A DNA stretch of 64,000 nt from Microbacterium sp. 5K110. Lineage in GTDB: Bacteria > Actinomycetota > Actinomycetes > Actinomycetales > Microbacteriaceae. This document shows positions 15,815-25,100 of this stretch, piece after piece. Numbering within the stretch: position 1 is the first letter of the stretch; the number at the start of each line of letters is the position of its first letter. The notes beneath the pieces are model-generated. The model had not been told where the DNA came from. It made no database searches and saw only the letters and a list, made by a program, of their open reading frames with translations. Position numbers and translations under genes: made by a program. The stretch lies in the NCBI RefSeq assembly GCF_005774735.1, contig NZ_VBUM01000007.1:1-64000 (forward strand), read 5' to 3'.

Positions 15815-17251
15815 GTGGCAGACGACGACCGGAGCCCCGAGGAGGAGTTCCAGGAGCTCATGCGGCGCCTGATGTCCGGCGACACCTCGGGCTTGGATCC
15901 CGAACAGCTCTCGCGCCTGTCCGGGATGCAGATCGACCCGGCGATGATGCAGGCGGTCATGAATCAGCTGCAGGGCGCCTTCTCGGGGGCGCAGGACGGC
16001 ATCGACTGGAGCCTCGCCGAACGGCAGGCCCTGCACATCGCCAACCAGGACGGCCTCGGCGTCTCGGCGGGTCAGCGCACCGACCTGGATCAGGCGTTCT
16101 CGCTCTCCGCCCTGTGGCTGGGCGAGGCGACGACGATCGCCGACCTTCCCCATCCCCCGAAGGTCGTGACGCGCGGCGCGTGGGTCACCGCCACGCTCCC
16201 GGTCTGGCAGGAGCTGGCCGAACCCGTCGCCACCAGCATCGCGGACGCGCTCACCGACGCTCTCGGTCAGCAAGCCCCCGACGACATGCAGGAGATGATC
16301 GCGGGCGCCGGACGCCTGATGCGCACGGTCGGCGGCTCGCTCTTCGCTACGCAGCTCGGCCACGTCGTCGGTCGCCTCTCCACCGAGGTCGTCGGCGGTG
16401 GGGATGTCGGCATCCCCGTCATGCCCGACGGCGACGCGGCGATCCTGCCGCAGAACTTCGCCGACTTCGGCCGCGACCTCGAGATCCCCGAGGACCAGCT
16501 GGCGCTGTATCTCGCCACTCGCGAGCTGGCCCACGCGCGCCTGTTCCGGCACGCCCGGTGGCTCCGCCTGCACGTCATCTCGCAGGTGCGCGACTTCGCC
16601 CACGGCATCCGCGTCGACACCGACGCCCTCGAAGAGATGGCGGCACGGTTCGACCCCTCCCAGCCCGAAGAACTGCGCAGCGCCCTCGAGAGCGGGGCGC
16701 TGCTGCCGCAGCGGTCCGAGGAGCAGACCGCGGCGCTGACCCGGCTCGAGAACCTGCTCGCGACGATCGAGGGCTGGGTCGACGTCGTCACCGAGGACGC
16801 GACGTCACGGCTGCCCTCGGCAGCTCGCATCGCCGAGGCCGTCCGCCGCCGCCGCGCCGTGGGTGGGCCCGCCGAGCAGGCACTCGGCTCGCTCGTGGGG
16901 CTGGAGCTGCGCCCGCGTCGCATGCGCGAGGCCGCGGCGATGTGGCGCGCCGTCACCGACGCCGTCGGCGTCGCGGATCGCGACGCCCTGTGGGACTACC
17001 CCGACCTCATGCCCTCCGCCCAGGACATCGACGACCCCGCGGGCCTCGTCGCCCGGCTCACGGCCACGTCGCGCGGCGAGTCGGCCCCGTCGGATGCCAT
17101 GGACGATGCCCTCGCCCAGCTCATCGCCGAAGAGACCGCCGCCGACCGGGATGCCGCGCGCGGCGACTCGCCCGATGCGGCGCCGCCGTCGAACACGTCC
17201 GGAACCGACGACGACGAGGACCCGACACCCGGGGACCAGCGACCGGTCTGA
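15815..17251 (+). CDS. DUF2342-type zinc-dependent metalloprotease-like protein
   Basis: 478 residues from a GTG preceded by AAAGG. It has an acidic N-terminus, a Gly/Met/Gln-rich linker, then a helical core beginning IDWSLAERQALHIAN. The family is annotated as predicted zinc metalloproteases, sometimes as F420-biosynthesis associated, without a proven reaction. At residues 236-240, in LATRELAHARLFRHARW, the first His of an HExxH motif is replaced by Arg, so catalytic activity of this copy is doubtful. The C-terminal 50 residues are Asp/Pro-rich and probably disordered. It is divergent from the PDZ protease and followed by the cyclodehydratase-like gene, the same order as in mycobacteria as far as I recall. 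Confidence 0.85.
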   Translation: MADDDRSPEEEFQELMRRLMSGDTSGLDPEQLSRLSGMQIDPAMMQAVMNQLQGAFSGAQDGIDWSLAERQALHIANQDGLGVSAGQRTDLDQAFSLSALWLGEATTIADLPHPPKVVTRGAWVTATLPVWQELAEPVATSIADALTDALGQQAPDDMQEMIAGAGRLMRTVGGSLFATQLGHVVGRLSTEVVGGGDVGIPVMPDGDAAILPQNFADFGRDLEIPEDQLALYLATRELAHARLFRHARWLRLHVISQVRDFAHGIRVDTDALEEMAARFDPSQPEELRSALESGALLPQRSEEQTAALTRLENLLATIEGWVDVVTEDATSRLPSAARIAEAVRRRRAVGGPAEQALGSLVGLELRPRRMREAAAMWRAVTDAVGVADRDALWDYPDLMPSAQDIDDPAGLVARLTATSRGESAPSDAMDDALAQLIAEETAADRDAARGDSPDAAPPSNTSGTDDDEDPTPGDQRPV

Positions 17252-17332
17252 ACCCTCCTCCCCAGGGGATTGCGCACGCACGCTCCCTGGGGAGAACGGT
17301 CGCGGACCTCGTCGGCGGTCCATCATCGGGGC

Positions 17333-18181
17333 ATGCTCCGACTCGATCCCTCCGCTCCCCCGCTCTGGCGCGACGACGCCACCGTGCAGTTCGGTTCCCC
17401 GGCACGCGCGTACCTCACCGATTCCGCTCCGTGGACCGATGCCGCACTCACGGCGCTCGAGGCCGGGACGTCACGGGCCGCGCTGCGTGCGGTGGTGCGT
17501 CTGCACGGCGGCGCCGATAGCGACGCCGACGATCTGCTCGGGCGGCTCGCACCGGCGCTCTCCCGACGACGCCGGACACCTCCCCTGATCGTCCAGGTCG
17601 CCGACGACCTTCCGGGATCGGCCGTCCGCGCCGTGCTCGCGGCGCTCCCCCCGCGCACGCGCCGCCTCGACTGGGCCGGGCGGGACAGCCACCCGGTCCC
17701 GGCCGGGGCGCGCGTCCTCCTGCTGGCCGCCCACCGCGTGGATCCGCGGCGTGCCGTCGAACTCGTGCGCCACGATGTCGTGCACCTGCCGCTCGTCCTC
17801 GATGGCACCTCCGCCGTCGTCGGCCCCCTCATCGCCCCCGGCCGCACCGCGTGCCTGGCGTGCCTGGATGCCGACCGCCGGCGTCAGGACTCGTCCTGGC
17901 CGCTGATCGCCGCGCAACTGCTGGCACGACCGCGACCCGCGATCGACCCGGCCCTCGCGGCCGAGGCCGGGCGGGCCGCTCGGCATCTGCTCAGCGGCCC
18001 GATCGACCCGGTGACCCGGTCGTTGCTCCTCCGCGTCGACTCGCTCCAGCGGGTCTGGCGAACGCATCAGCCGAGCGAAGACTGCCGCTGCCGATCTCTC
18101 GGAGGAAGCGCGACGGCGTCCGCTCGGACCGGCCGCGACCGCGTGACCAGCTCACCGACAGGGTTCGCGCGGCCCGCGTGA
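17333..18181 (+). CDS. ThiF/cyclodehydratase-like protein (TOMM leader-binding type homologue)
   Basis: 282 residues from the ATG at 17333. Segments such as VVHLPLVLDGTSAVVGPLI, the pair CLAC at about 176-179 and EDCRCR near the C-terminus match the actinobacterial proteins labelled bacteriocin biosynthesis cyclodehydratase or TOMM precursor leader-binding protein. The Cys residues could form a structural zinc site. No YcaO, dehydrogenase or precursor peptide lies nearby, so a stand-alone housekeeping role is more likely than peptide modification. Its last 191 bp, including the CRC motif, run antisense over the end of the UvrD2-like helicase gene. Confidence 0.7.
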   Translation: MLRLDPSAPPLWRDDATVQFGSPARAYLTDSAPWTDAALTALEAGTSRAALRAVVRLHGGADSDADDLLGRLAPALSRRRRTPPLIVQVADDLPGSAVRAVLAALPPRTRRLDWAGRDSHPVPAGARVLLLAAHRVDPRRAVELVRHDVVHLPLVLDGTSAVVGPLIAPGRTACLACLDADRRRQDSSWPLIAAQLLARPRPAIDPALAAEAGRAARHLLSGPIDPVTRSLLLRVDSLQRVWRTHQPSEDCRCRSLGGSATASARTGRDRVTSSPTGFARPA

Positions 18182-19745
18182 CACCGACGTACGCGAGTCG
18201 TCGCTCCTCGTCCACGGCTTCGAACGTGGTCGCGTACGAGATCGGAAGCAGACCCTCGCTCACCCCGATGAGGTACACGTGGTCCCACTCCAGCCCCTTC
18301 GCCGCGTGCAGCGTGGCGAGGGTCACGGTGCGCGTCGCCGGCTCGTGCTGATCTTTCGCGCGCGCTTGGAGGTCATCCGTGAACGCCCGCAGATCGGTGC
18401 CCTCCGGGGCTTCCTCCGCGAGCCGCAGGAGCGCCGCCCGGGCCTCCCACGCGTCGCGCAGGGCCCCTCCCGCCGCGGGCGGGTCGTCGCTGAGCCCGAT
18501 GCTGCGCAGAACGTCGCGCACCGTGGCGAGGAAACCCGTCTCCATCGGTGCCACGGACGCGGCGCGCAAAGCCATCAGGGCTTGACGGACCTCGGGCAGG
18601 TCGAAGAACTTCCTGCCGCCGAGCACCGTGGCCGCGATCGAGTGCTTCGCCAGTGCGCTGAGGAGCACGGCCGATTGCGCGTGGGAGCGGTAGAGCACGG
18701 CGATGCTGCGCGGATCGGCGCCACCACGCACGCTCGCCGCGATCGCTGCCGCCACTCCCTCGGCCTCGGCCTCTTCGTCCTCGAAAGCGCGGACGGTGGG
18801 AACCGGGGATTCGTCGGTCGCCGCCGCCACGAGCTCGAGGGCCCCCGCCCGCCCGCGCATGAGGTCGTTGGCGACCGCCAGCACGGCGGGGGTCGAGCGA
18901 TAGTTGCGTTCGAGACGGACGACACGTGCGTCCTCGTACGCGCGCGCGAAGTCGAGCAGATAGCGCGAATCGGCCCCCGTGAACGAGTAGATGGTCTGGC
19001 TCGCGTCGCCGACCACGCACAGGTCGCGCCGGTCGCCGAGCCAGAGCTCCAGCAGCCGGTTCTGGAGCGGCGAGACGTCCTGGTACTCGTCGACCGTGAA
19101 ATGCCGGTACTGCTCGTGGACGGCCGCAGCGACGCGGGGCTCGGCCTCGATCATTCCGGCGCACGTCAGCAGAACGTCTTCGAAGTCCATCTGCCGTCGC
19201 TCGTCCTTGAGCTTCTCGTACGCGCGCTGCAGCGCCACGACCTGATCGACGTTCAGTCTCCCGACGCCGCCGGGCCGGTCGGTCGCGTACTTCTCGATGG
19301 AACGCATCGTGACCTTGCGCCACTCGATCTCGCCCGCGACGTCCCGGAGGGTCGCGGTGTCCGGAGACAGCCCGACGCCGTCGGCGGCGTGGGCGAGCAT
19401 CCGGACCTTGTTGTCGATGATCGTCGGTGCCTGATCGCCGGCCAGGCTCGGCCAGAAGAAGTTCACCTGGGCGAGCGCCGCCGCGTGGAACGTCCGCGCC
19501 GAGACCCCCGTCACACCGAGCGCCCGGAGGCGACCACGCATCTCTCCCGCGGCCTTCGCCGTGAACGTCACGGCCATCACGCGCTGCGGCGAGTACGCGC
19601 CGGTGTCCACTCCGTGCGCGATCCGGCGCGTGATGACGCGGGTCTTGCCGGTACCGGCGCCCGCGAGGACGCACACCGGCCCCCGCAACGCGCGAACGGC
19701 CTCGAGCTGGTGCTCGTCGAGACCGCTCAAGGGCTCCACGGTCAC
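17991..19745 (-). CDS. UvrD/Rep-family 3'-5' DNA helicase (UvrD2-like)
   Basis: 584 residues. Superfamily 1A motifs run in order: DEHQLEAVRAL (Q-motif), GAGTGKTRVITRRIA (Walker A), VTFTAKAAGEMR (Ia), FTVDEYQDVSPLQ (Walker B), VRLERNYRSTPAVL (IV), TLHAAKGLEWDHVYLIG (V) and YVGVTRAARTL (VI). It should unwind DNA in repair. Mycobacterial UvrD2 continues with an HRDC domain; here the protein ends about 60 residues after motif VI in a Gly/Arg/Ser-rich tail, so HRDC is absent. The GTG start overlaps the nudC stop (GTGA). The 3' end overlaps the convergent cyclodehydratase-like gene. Confidence 0.92.
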   Translation of the reverse strand: MTVEPLSGLDEHQLEAVRALRGPVCVLAGAGTGKTRVITRRIAHGVDTGAYSPQRVMAVTFTAKAAGEMRGRLRALGVTGVSARTFHAAALAQVNFFWPSLAGDQAPTIIDNKVRMLAHAADGVGLSPDTATLRDVAGEIEWRKVTMRSIEKYATDRPGGVGRLNVDQVVALQRAYEKLKDERRQMDFEDVLLTCAGMIEAEPRVAAAVHEQYRHFTVDEYQDVSPLQNRLLELWLGDRRDLCVVGDASQTIYSFTGADSRYLLDFARAYEDARVVRLERNYRSTPAVLAVANDLMRGRAGALELVAAATDESPVPTVRAFEDEEAEAEGVAAAIAASVRGGADPRSIAVLYRSHAQSAVLLSALAKHSIAATVLGGRKFFDLPEVRQALMALRAASVAPMETGFLATVRDVLRSIGLSDDPPAAGGALRDAWEARAALLRLAEEAPEGTDLRAFTDDLQARAKDQHEPATRTVTLATLHAAKGLEWDHVYLIGVSEGLLPISYATTFEAVDEERRLAYVGVTRAARTLSVSWSRGRGRSERTPSRFLREIGSGSLRSADAFARPAGASRRGGATTGSPGRSGR

Positions 19746-20653
19746 GAGCGCTCCCGGTACCAGTCGTCGATGAGCCGGTGGGCGATGGATGCCGCTCCGG
19801 GCAGCTGCACGGCGGTCTCGCCGCGCAGAGCCGCACCGATCTCGTCGCGGTCGAACCAGCGCACTTCGACGATCTCGTCGCCGTCGGCACGTGCCTCGTC
19901 GTCATCGATCGCCCGCGCACGGAACCCGAGCATCAGCGATCGTGGATACGGCCACACCTGCGATCCGCGGTACTCGATGGCCTCAAGGCGGACGCCGGAC
20001 TCCTCGCACACCTCGCGCGCGACGGTGTCCTCCAGCGACTCCCCCGCCTCGGCGAACCCGGCGAAGCAGGAGTACCGGTTCCCGCCCCACGCCGCATTGG
20101 CACCGAGGAGCACACGATCGGGGTCGTCCGCGGACGAGACGAGGACGATGACCGCCGGATCGGTGCGGGGAAAGTGCTCCCGTCCGCAGTTCGGGCAGTG
20201 CCGCGACCAGCCGGCCTGGCGCAGCACGGTCGCCGTCCCGCACGCCGGGCAGAACGCTGCGTCGCGCAGCCAGCCCGCGAGCGCGACCGCCGTTCCCAGG
20301 ATCTCGGCCTCCTCGGCGGCCAGATCGCCACCGACCGCGCGCAGCGGCGCCCAGAGGGCGTCGGGTGGGAGGACGATTCCGGTCTCGTCCTCGACGACGG
20401 CCAACAGCAGAGCGGCACCGTCGGACGCGCGCCCCAGGAACGCCCACTCACGAACCTGGCCGAGGGACGGGACGGAAACCGTGGCCAGTCGCGAATCCCG
20501 TACCGGCGCCGCGTCGGCGTGGACGACGAGGACGCGTGTGTCGGAGGCGGCCCGCGCACGATCGAGCAGTCCGTCGACGTCGCGCTCGGCACCGGAGCGG
20601 TCCAACGCGCCTCCCGGCCATCGATCGGGCAGCGGCGGAGCGGGCAGCGGCAT
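19742..20653 (-). CDS. nudC: NAD(+)/NADH diphosphatase
   Basis: 303 residues. It cleaves NAD(H) and NAD-capped RNA ends to the mononucleotides. The zinc ribbon uses CPAC (135-138) and CPNC (153-156). The Nudix box is GFAEAGESLEDTVAREVCEESG (199-220). The NudC-specific motif appears as SQVWPYP (231-237; usually SQPWPFP), so Val replaces Pro at its third position. The gene is first in a two-gene unit with the helicase (GTGA overlap), and GAGAGAGG precedes the start. Confidence 0.92.
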   Translation of the reverse strand: MPLPAPPLPDRWPGGALDRSGAERDVDGLLDRARAASDTRVLVVHADAAPVRDSRLATVSVPSLGQVREWAFLGRASDGAALLLAVVEDETGIVLPPDALWAPLRAVGGDLAAEEAEILGTAVALAGWLRDAAFCPACGTATVLRQAGWSRHCPNCGREHFPRTDPAVIVLVSSADDPDRVLLGANAAWGGNRYSCFAGFAEAGESLEDTVAREVCEESGVRLEAIEYRGSQVWPYPRSLMLGFRARAIDDDEARADGDEIVEVRWFDRDEIGAALRGETAVQLPGAASIAHRLIDDWYRERS

Positions 20654-20717
20654 CGAACACCTCTCTCAAGGGCGTGGCGCGGGGGGATCGGGCGAGCGAC
20701 CGACCTACCCTGGGGGC

Positions 20718-22121
20718 ATGGCACGCTCGCCCTTCACTCTAGCCGCGTCCGCGACGACGGCCCTGCCCCGCATCGGTGTGACGAGTGCCGCGCCTCTGAC
20801 CGAGAACGCCGGCGGTCGATTCGATTCCGCGCTCATCTCGCTCGAGGACGGGCGCACCGTCGTGGTCCGGATGCCGGCCACCGAGGACACCGCCGCCGAA
20901 CTCGCCGCCGAGTCCCGGGCGCTGCACGCTCTGACGGCCGGCGTTCGCGCGCTTCTGCCGTTCGCCGCGCCCGAGGTGATCGGCGAAGCCGGCTCGGGCG
21001 AGAACCGCATCCTGGTCGTCGACGTCATCGACGGCTACCGGATCGATCCCGTCGAGCTGCCGAAGGGCCCCGGCTACGCGCCCGCCATCGGCGGCGCCCT
21101 CGCCGCCGTCCACTCCCTTCCCGTCTCCGTCGTCCGCACGGACGGGCTGCCCGTGCGGTCCGCAGAGCAGGTGCGCGACGACGTCGCCCGCCTCCTCGAC
21201 CGCGCGGACGCGACCGGGCGCGTGCCCGACGGGCTCATGATGCGGTGGCGGCGTGCCCTGCAGGAGCCCGACCTGTGGCGCTTCGAATCCGCGGTGGTGC
21301 TGGGTGGCGCGACGAGCTCCTCCGTGCTCCTCGTCGACGATGCCGACGGTGTGCCCCACGTGAGCGGAATGCTCGACTGGTCGGGGCTGAGCGTCGGTGA
21401 CCCGGCCGTCGACCTGCGCTGGCTCGCCTCGGCGCCCACCGCGACCGACGACGTGTACGACGGCTACGCCGCGGCCGGCGAACGCTCCCCCGACCCGCTG
21501 CTGCGTGAACGAGCGCGGCTGTACGCCGAGCTGGAGTTCGCGAAGTGGCTGGTGCACGGTCACGACGAGGGCGAGGCCGAGGTCGTCGCCGACGCCGTGG
21601 CCCTGCTCGAGGCGCTCGCCGACGGCGTCCGCGGCGACCACATCGTGCCCTCGACCCGCTCCGACATCGACGACGCGCTCGCGCTCGTCGAACGTGTTCC
21701 GCCCACCGCGGCCTCGGCGGTCGACACCTCGATGCAGACCGACGCCTACGACCCCGAAGCGCTGTCGCTGTACCTCTCCGCGGAACGCGACCGCGAGGCG
21801 GCCGCCGCCGCGCTCGCCGAGGCCCTGGCTCAGGACCCCGTGACCGCGGAGGGGGCGTTCGGTGTCACCGACGCCGACGCCGACGAACCCGGGCCGACCG
21901 CTCCGATCGACCTCGAGGGATGGACGCCCGCGGCACCGGCTCCGGACTCCGCGGACCGTGCGGACGGATCGACGACCGACCAGCCGGCGACGACGCGCGA
22001 CGCCGCTCCGGCGGCGGGCGCGGAGGGCGCCGCGCACGACGCGATCGACGACGAAGAGGATGCCGCACGCGCGAGCCGCGCGGCCCTCCGCCGCTGGGGC
22101 GTCGCCCGCGACGGGGCCTGA
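20718..22121 (+). CDS. aminoglycoside/macrolide-phosphotransferase-fold kinase with long acidic tail
   Basis: 467 residues from the ATG at 20718, 6 nt after TACCCT (a probable leaderless start). Residues 1-300 have the APH-like kinase fold: VVVRMPATEDTAAELAAESR (ATP-binding lobe), ALAAVHSLP, and the metal-binding loop GMLDWSGLSVGDPAVDLRWL, with Asp as ligand. The catalytic-loop His-x-Asp is not obvious (the equivalent region reads VVLGGATSSSVLLVDD), so activity is uncertain. About 150 further residues are Ala/Asp/Glu-rich and disordered-looking, ending in a basic RRWGVARDGA. Its substrate is unknown. It sits between nudC and adnB, where mycobacteria carry a cation-channel gene. Confidence 0.82.
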   Translation: MARSPFTLAASATTALPRIGVTSAAPLTENAGGRFDSALISLEDGRTVVVRMPATEDTAAELAAESRALHALTAGVRALLPFAAPEVIGEAGSGENRILVVDVIDGYRIDPVELPKGPGYAPAIGGALAAVHSLPVSVVRTDGLPVRSAEQVRDDVARLLDRADATGRVPDGLMMRWRRALQEPDLWRFESAVVLGGATSSSVLLVDDADGVPHVSGMLDWSGLSVGDPAVDLRWLASAPTATDDVYDGYAAAGERSPDPLLRERARLYAELEFAKWLVHGHDEGEAEVVADAVALLEALADGVRGDHIVPSTRSDIDDALALVERVPPTAASAVDTSMQTDAYDPEALSLYLSAERDREAAAAALAEALAQDPVTAEGAFGVTDADADEPGPTAPIDLEGWTPAAPAPDSADRADGSTTDQPATTRDAAPAAGAEGAAHDAIDDEEDAARASRAALRRWGVARDGA

Positions 22122-22188
22122 GCACGCGAGACACCCTGCGGGGCGCGACCCACGGACGCATCGCGTCGTCGCGCCACGGCGCACCCGC

Positions 22189-25100
22189 TCAGCCGCGCAG
22201 AATCACTTCGTCGCCGACGTAGAACAGTGTGACGTCGATGAGGTCGAACGGCACGCCGTGCTTGACGTGGTACGCCGCTCGATACAGCTCGAGCTGGACC
22301 ATGCGCGAGCGCCGTTCCGCCTCGGTGGTCGGCGGTCGGCCGGTCTTCCAGTCCACGATCTCGTACCGGTCGCCTCGGCGATACACGGCGTCGAGCTTGC
22401 AGATGACGACGTGCGGACGTCCGTCGAGCCGGGTGGTGACGAAGTCGATCTCGGTCTCGACCTCGATGGGCTGCAAGCCCGCCCACTCGGAGCGCTCGAA
22501 CTTCTCGCGCAACACTCGCAGCTCTTCGGCATCGGCGACGGACGCGCCGTCGTCATCGTCCTCCCACAGACCCGCATCATCGAGCCCGGTCCCGGAGCCC
22601 ACGATCCCGGATCGCTTCTCGACCCAGGCGTGGAAGAGCGTGCCCAACCGGGTCTGCCGGTAGGGCCTCTCGGGCATCGGGCGCCGCAGTCCTTCCACCG
22701 CGCCCGAATAGTCGGCCACGAAGTCCTTGAACCGCGATGCGGGGATCCGGGTCGGCGCGGGCGTGTGCGTCGGCCGCAGTCGATCGGCTCTCTCGGCGAG
22801 CAGCAGTTCGAGATCGGCATCCGGCTGCTCCGCGGGCCGCGATCGCGCGGCGGAGACCTCCTCGACCGCGGCTCCGACCGCGGTACGGCGTGCACCGAGC
22901 GGATCGAGCGGCCAGTGCATCAGCCGTCGCTCCCCGTCGTACGGATCGTCACCGGCGTCGTCGACGGCGAGGTCGATACCGAGCGCCTCCGTCGCCTCGT
23001 CCAGGAACACGCTCGGCCGGCGCGGACGTTTCGTCCCCGACCAGCTCGATCCCGAGAGCACGAGGTGATCGCGTGCCCGGGTGAATGCGACGTATGCCAG
23101 CCGGCGGTCTTCGTCGAGCTGCCGCGCGCGGTTCGCGTCGATGAAGGCGTCGATCGCCGCCTTGAGGTCCTGCTGGGTCTCGGCGCCACGCCAGCCGAGG
23201 ACCGGGAGCCAGGCGGAGTCGCCGCGGAACTCGGACGGGAGGATGCCGAACCCCAACCACCCCTTTGTGTCGCGGGGCAGCGACGGCAGCTCGTCGGTGA
23301 CCAGGCGCACCACGGCGACGGCATCCCATTCGAGACCCTTGGAGCCGTGGATCGTCAACAGCTGGACGACGTCGTCCTCGGGGGGCTCGGTCCGCGGCGC
23401 GAACTCGTCCGCCTGCTCGGCGTGGTCGAGCCACGCGAGGAGGCTCGTCACCGACCCGGACTCGTCTGCGGCGAGGAAGCCGCGGATCTCGTCGACGAAG
23501 GCGCGCAGCTGCGCAGAGGCGATGCGCGCGGGGCCACGGGACTCGTTGGCCGCCAGCTCGACGTCCAGCCGCAGCTCGGTCTCGATGAGGCGGATCAGCT
23601 CGGGGATGGGGGCGCCGATGTTCCGACGGAGCCCGGCGAACACAGCGCCCGCTTCGCGCAGACGTTCGCGTCCGTCCGCCGTGATGTCGGAGAGCCAGCC
23701 GTGCCCATCGGTCTGGCGCGCGACGAAGTCGAGCGCGTCCACGAGCGAGGCCCGATCGGCGCCGGGGGTCGAGCGCAAGCGATCGACGACCTCGGGAGCC
23801 AGGGGATGCAACCCCACGTCGTGCGTGGCCAGGCGCCGGGCGAGTTGGGCCAGGGCGCGCAGGTCGGCCAGCCCGATCGACCAGCGCGGGCCCGACAACA
23901 GCCGGATCAGCGCCGAACCGGCCTCGGGATCGCTGATGACCCGGAGCGCCGACACGACATCGACGACCTCGGGGGTGGTGAGGAGTCCCCCGAGCCCGAG
24001 GATGCGGTGCGGGATGCCGCGCCGCCCCAAGGCGTCGCCGAACCGCACCATGTGCTTCTTGCTGCGGAAGAGCACGGCTCCCGTCGTCTGCCGGCCCTCG
24101 GCGGCGCGCGCCGCGCGCACCCCGGCGAACCAGGCCGCCACGCGATCGGCCTCGGCATCGAGGTCGCGCTCGAAGAAGGCCTCGACGATGCCCTCTGGCG
24201 CTCCCGGTCGTGATCGCAGCTCCTCGACGGCGACCGCGGAGCGGGTGGCGAGGGGCGCCAGGACGGCGTTCGCGGCGGTCAGGACTCGGGCGCTGTTGCG
24301 CCAGCTCGTCAACAGCGAGAAGGTCTGGCATGCCCCCTCGGGCGCGAAGGCGGCGGAGAACCCGCCCAGGTTGCCCGCGCTCGCGCCGCGCCAGGCGTAG
24401 ATGGCCTGGTGCGGATCGCCCACGGCCATGACCCCCGTCGAGGCGAACAGGGTCGACAGCAGGTCGGTCTGGACGACCGAGGTGTCCTGATACTCGTCGA
24501 GCAGCACCACCCGATACCGGGCGCGGAGTTCGTCGACGACCGCGGCATGCTCCTGGACGATGCGGAGCGCCCCCGCGACCTGATCGGCGAAGTCCATGAC
24601 CCCCAGGCGCGCTTTCTCGCGATCGTAGGCGGCGGCCAGAGCCGCCAGCAGGCCGAGCGCCGATACCCGTGACGCCGCGTCGGCCACGTCTTTGTAGACG
24701 GTCACGCGCGCCGAGGTCGAGGGGCGTTCGACGATCCGGGCGAAGTCATCGGGGAACGCGGCCAGACGATCGAGGTCGACGAGGTTGTCGACGCCGTCAC
24801 GGGCGATCCGCAGCGCCGCGTCCACGAGCGTGCGCGGAGACTCCTGGCGCTCCTCCAACCGCGGATCGTCGGAGGTGAACACCACGCGTCGCATGAGCAG
24901 CCAGGCAGCCGACTCGGACAGGACCGCCGATTCGGAGTCCCGGCCGATGCGCAGTCCGTGCTCGCGGACGATCGCGTCGGCGAAGCTGTTGTACGTCGAG
25001 ACCGTGGGACGGTGCAGCAGGTGATCGTCGATGCCCGCGGCGTCGTCGGCGACTCCGTACTCGTGCGCGAGGTCGTCGAGGACTCTCCGCCGCTCGGCAT

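Noticed and set aside
17333-18181. Azole-peptide (TOMM) biosynthesis cluster
   Set aside because: Only the leader-binding-like protein is present; no YcaO enzyme, dehydrogenase or precursor peptide is visible within 10 kb.
18279-20717. Long open frame running into the phosphotransferase gene from the left
   Set aside because: This part is antisense to the helicase and nudC genes and has no recognisable protein features; the real start is the ATG at 20718 with a TACCCT box.
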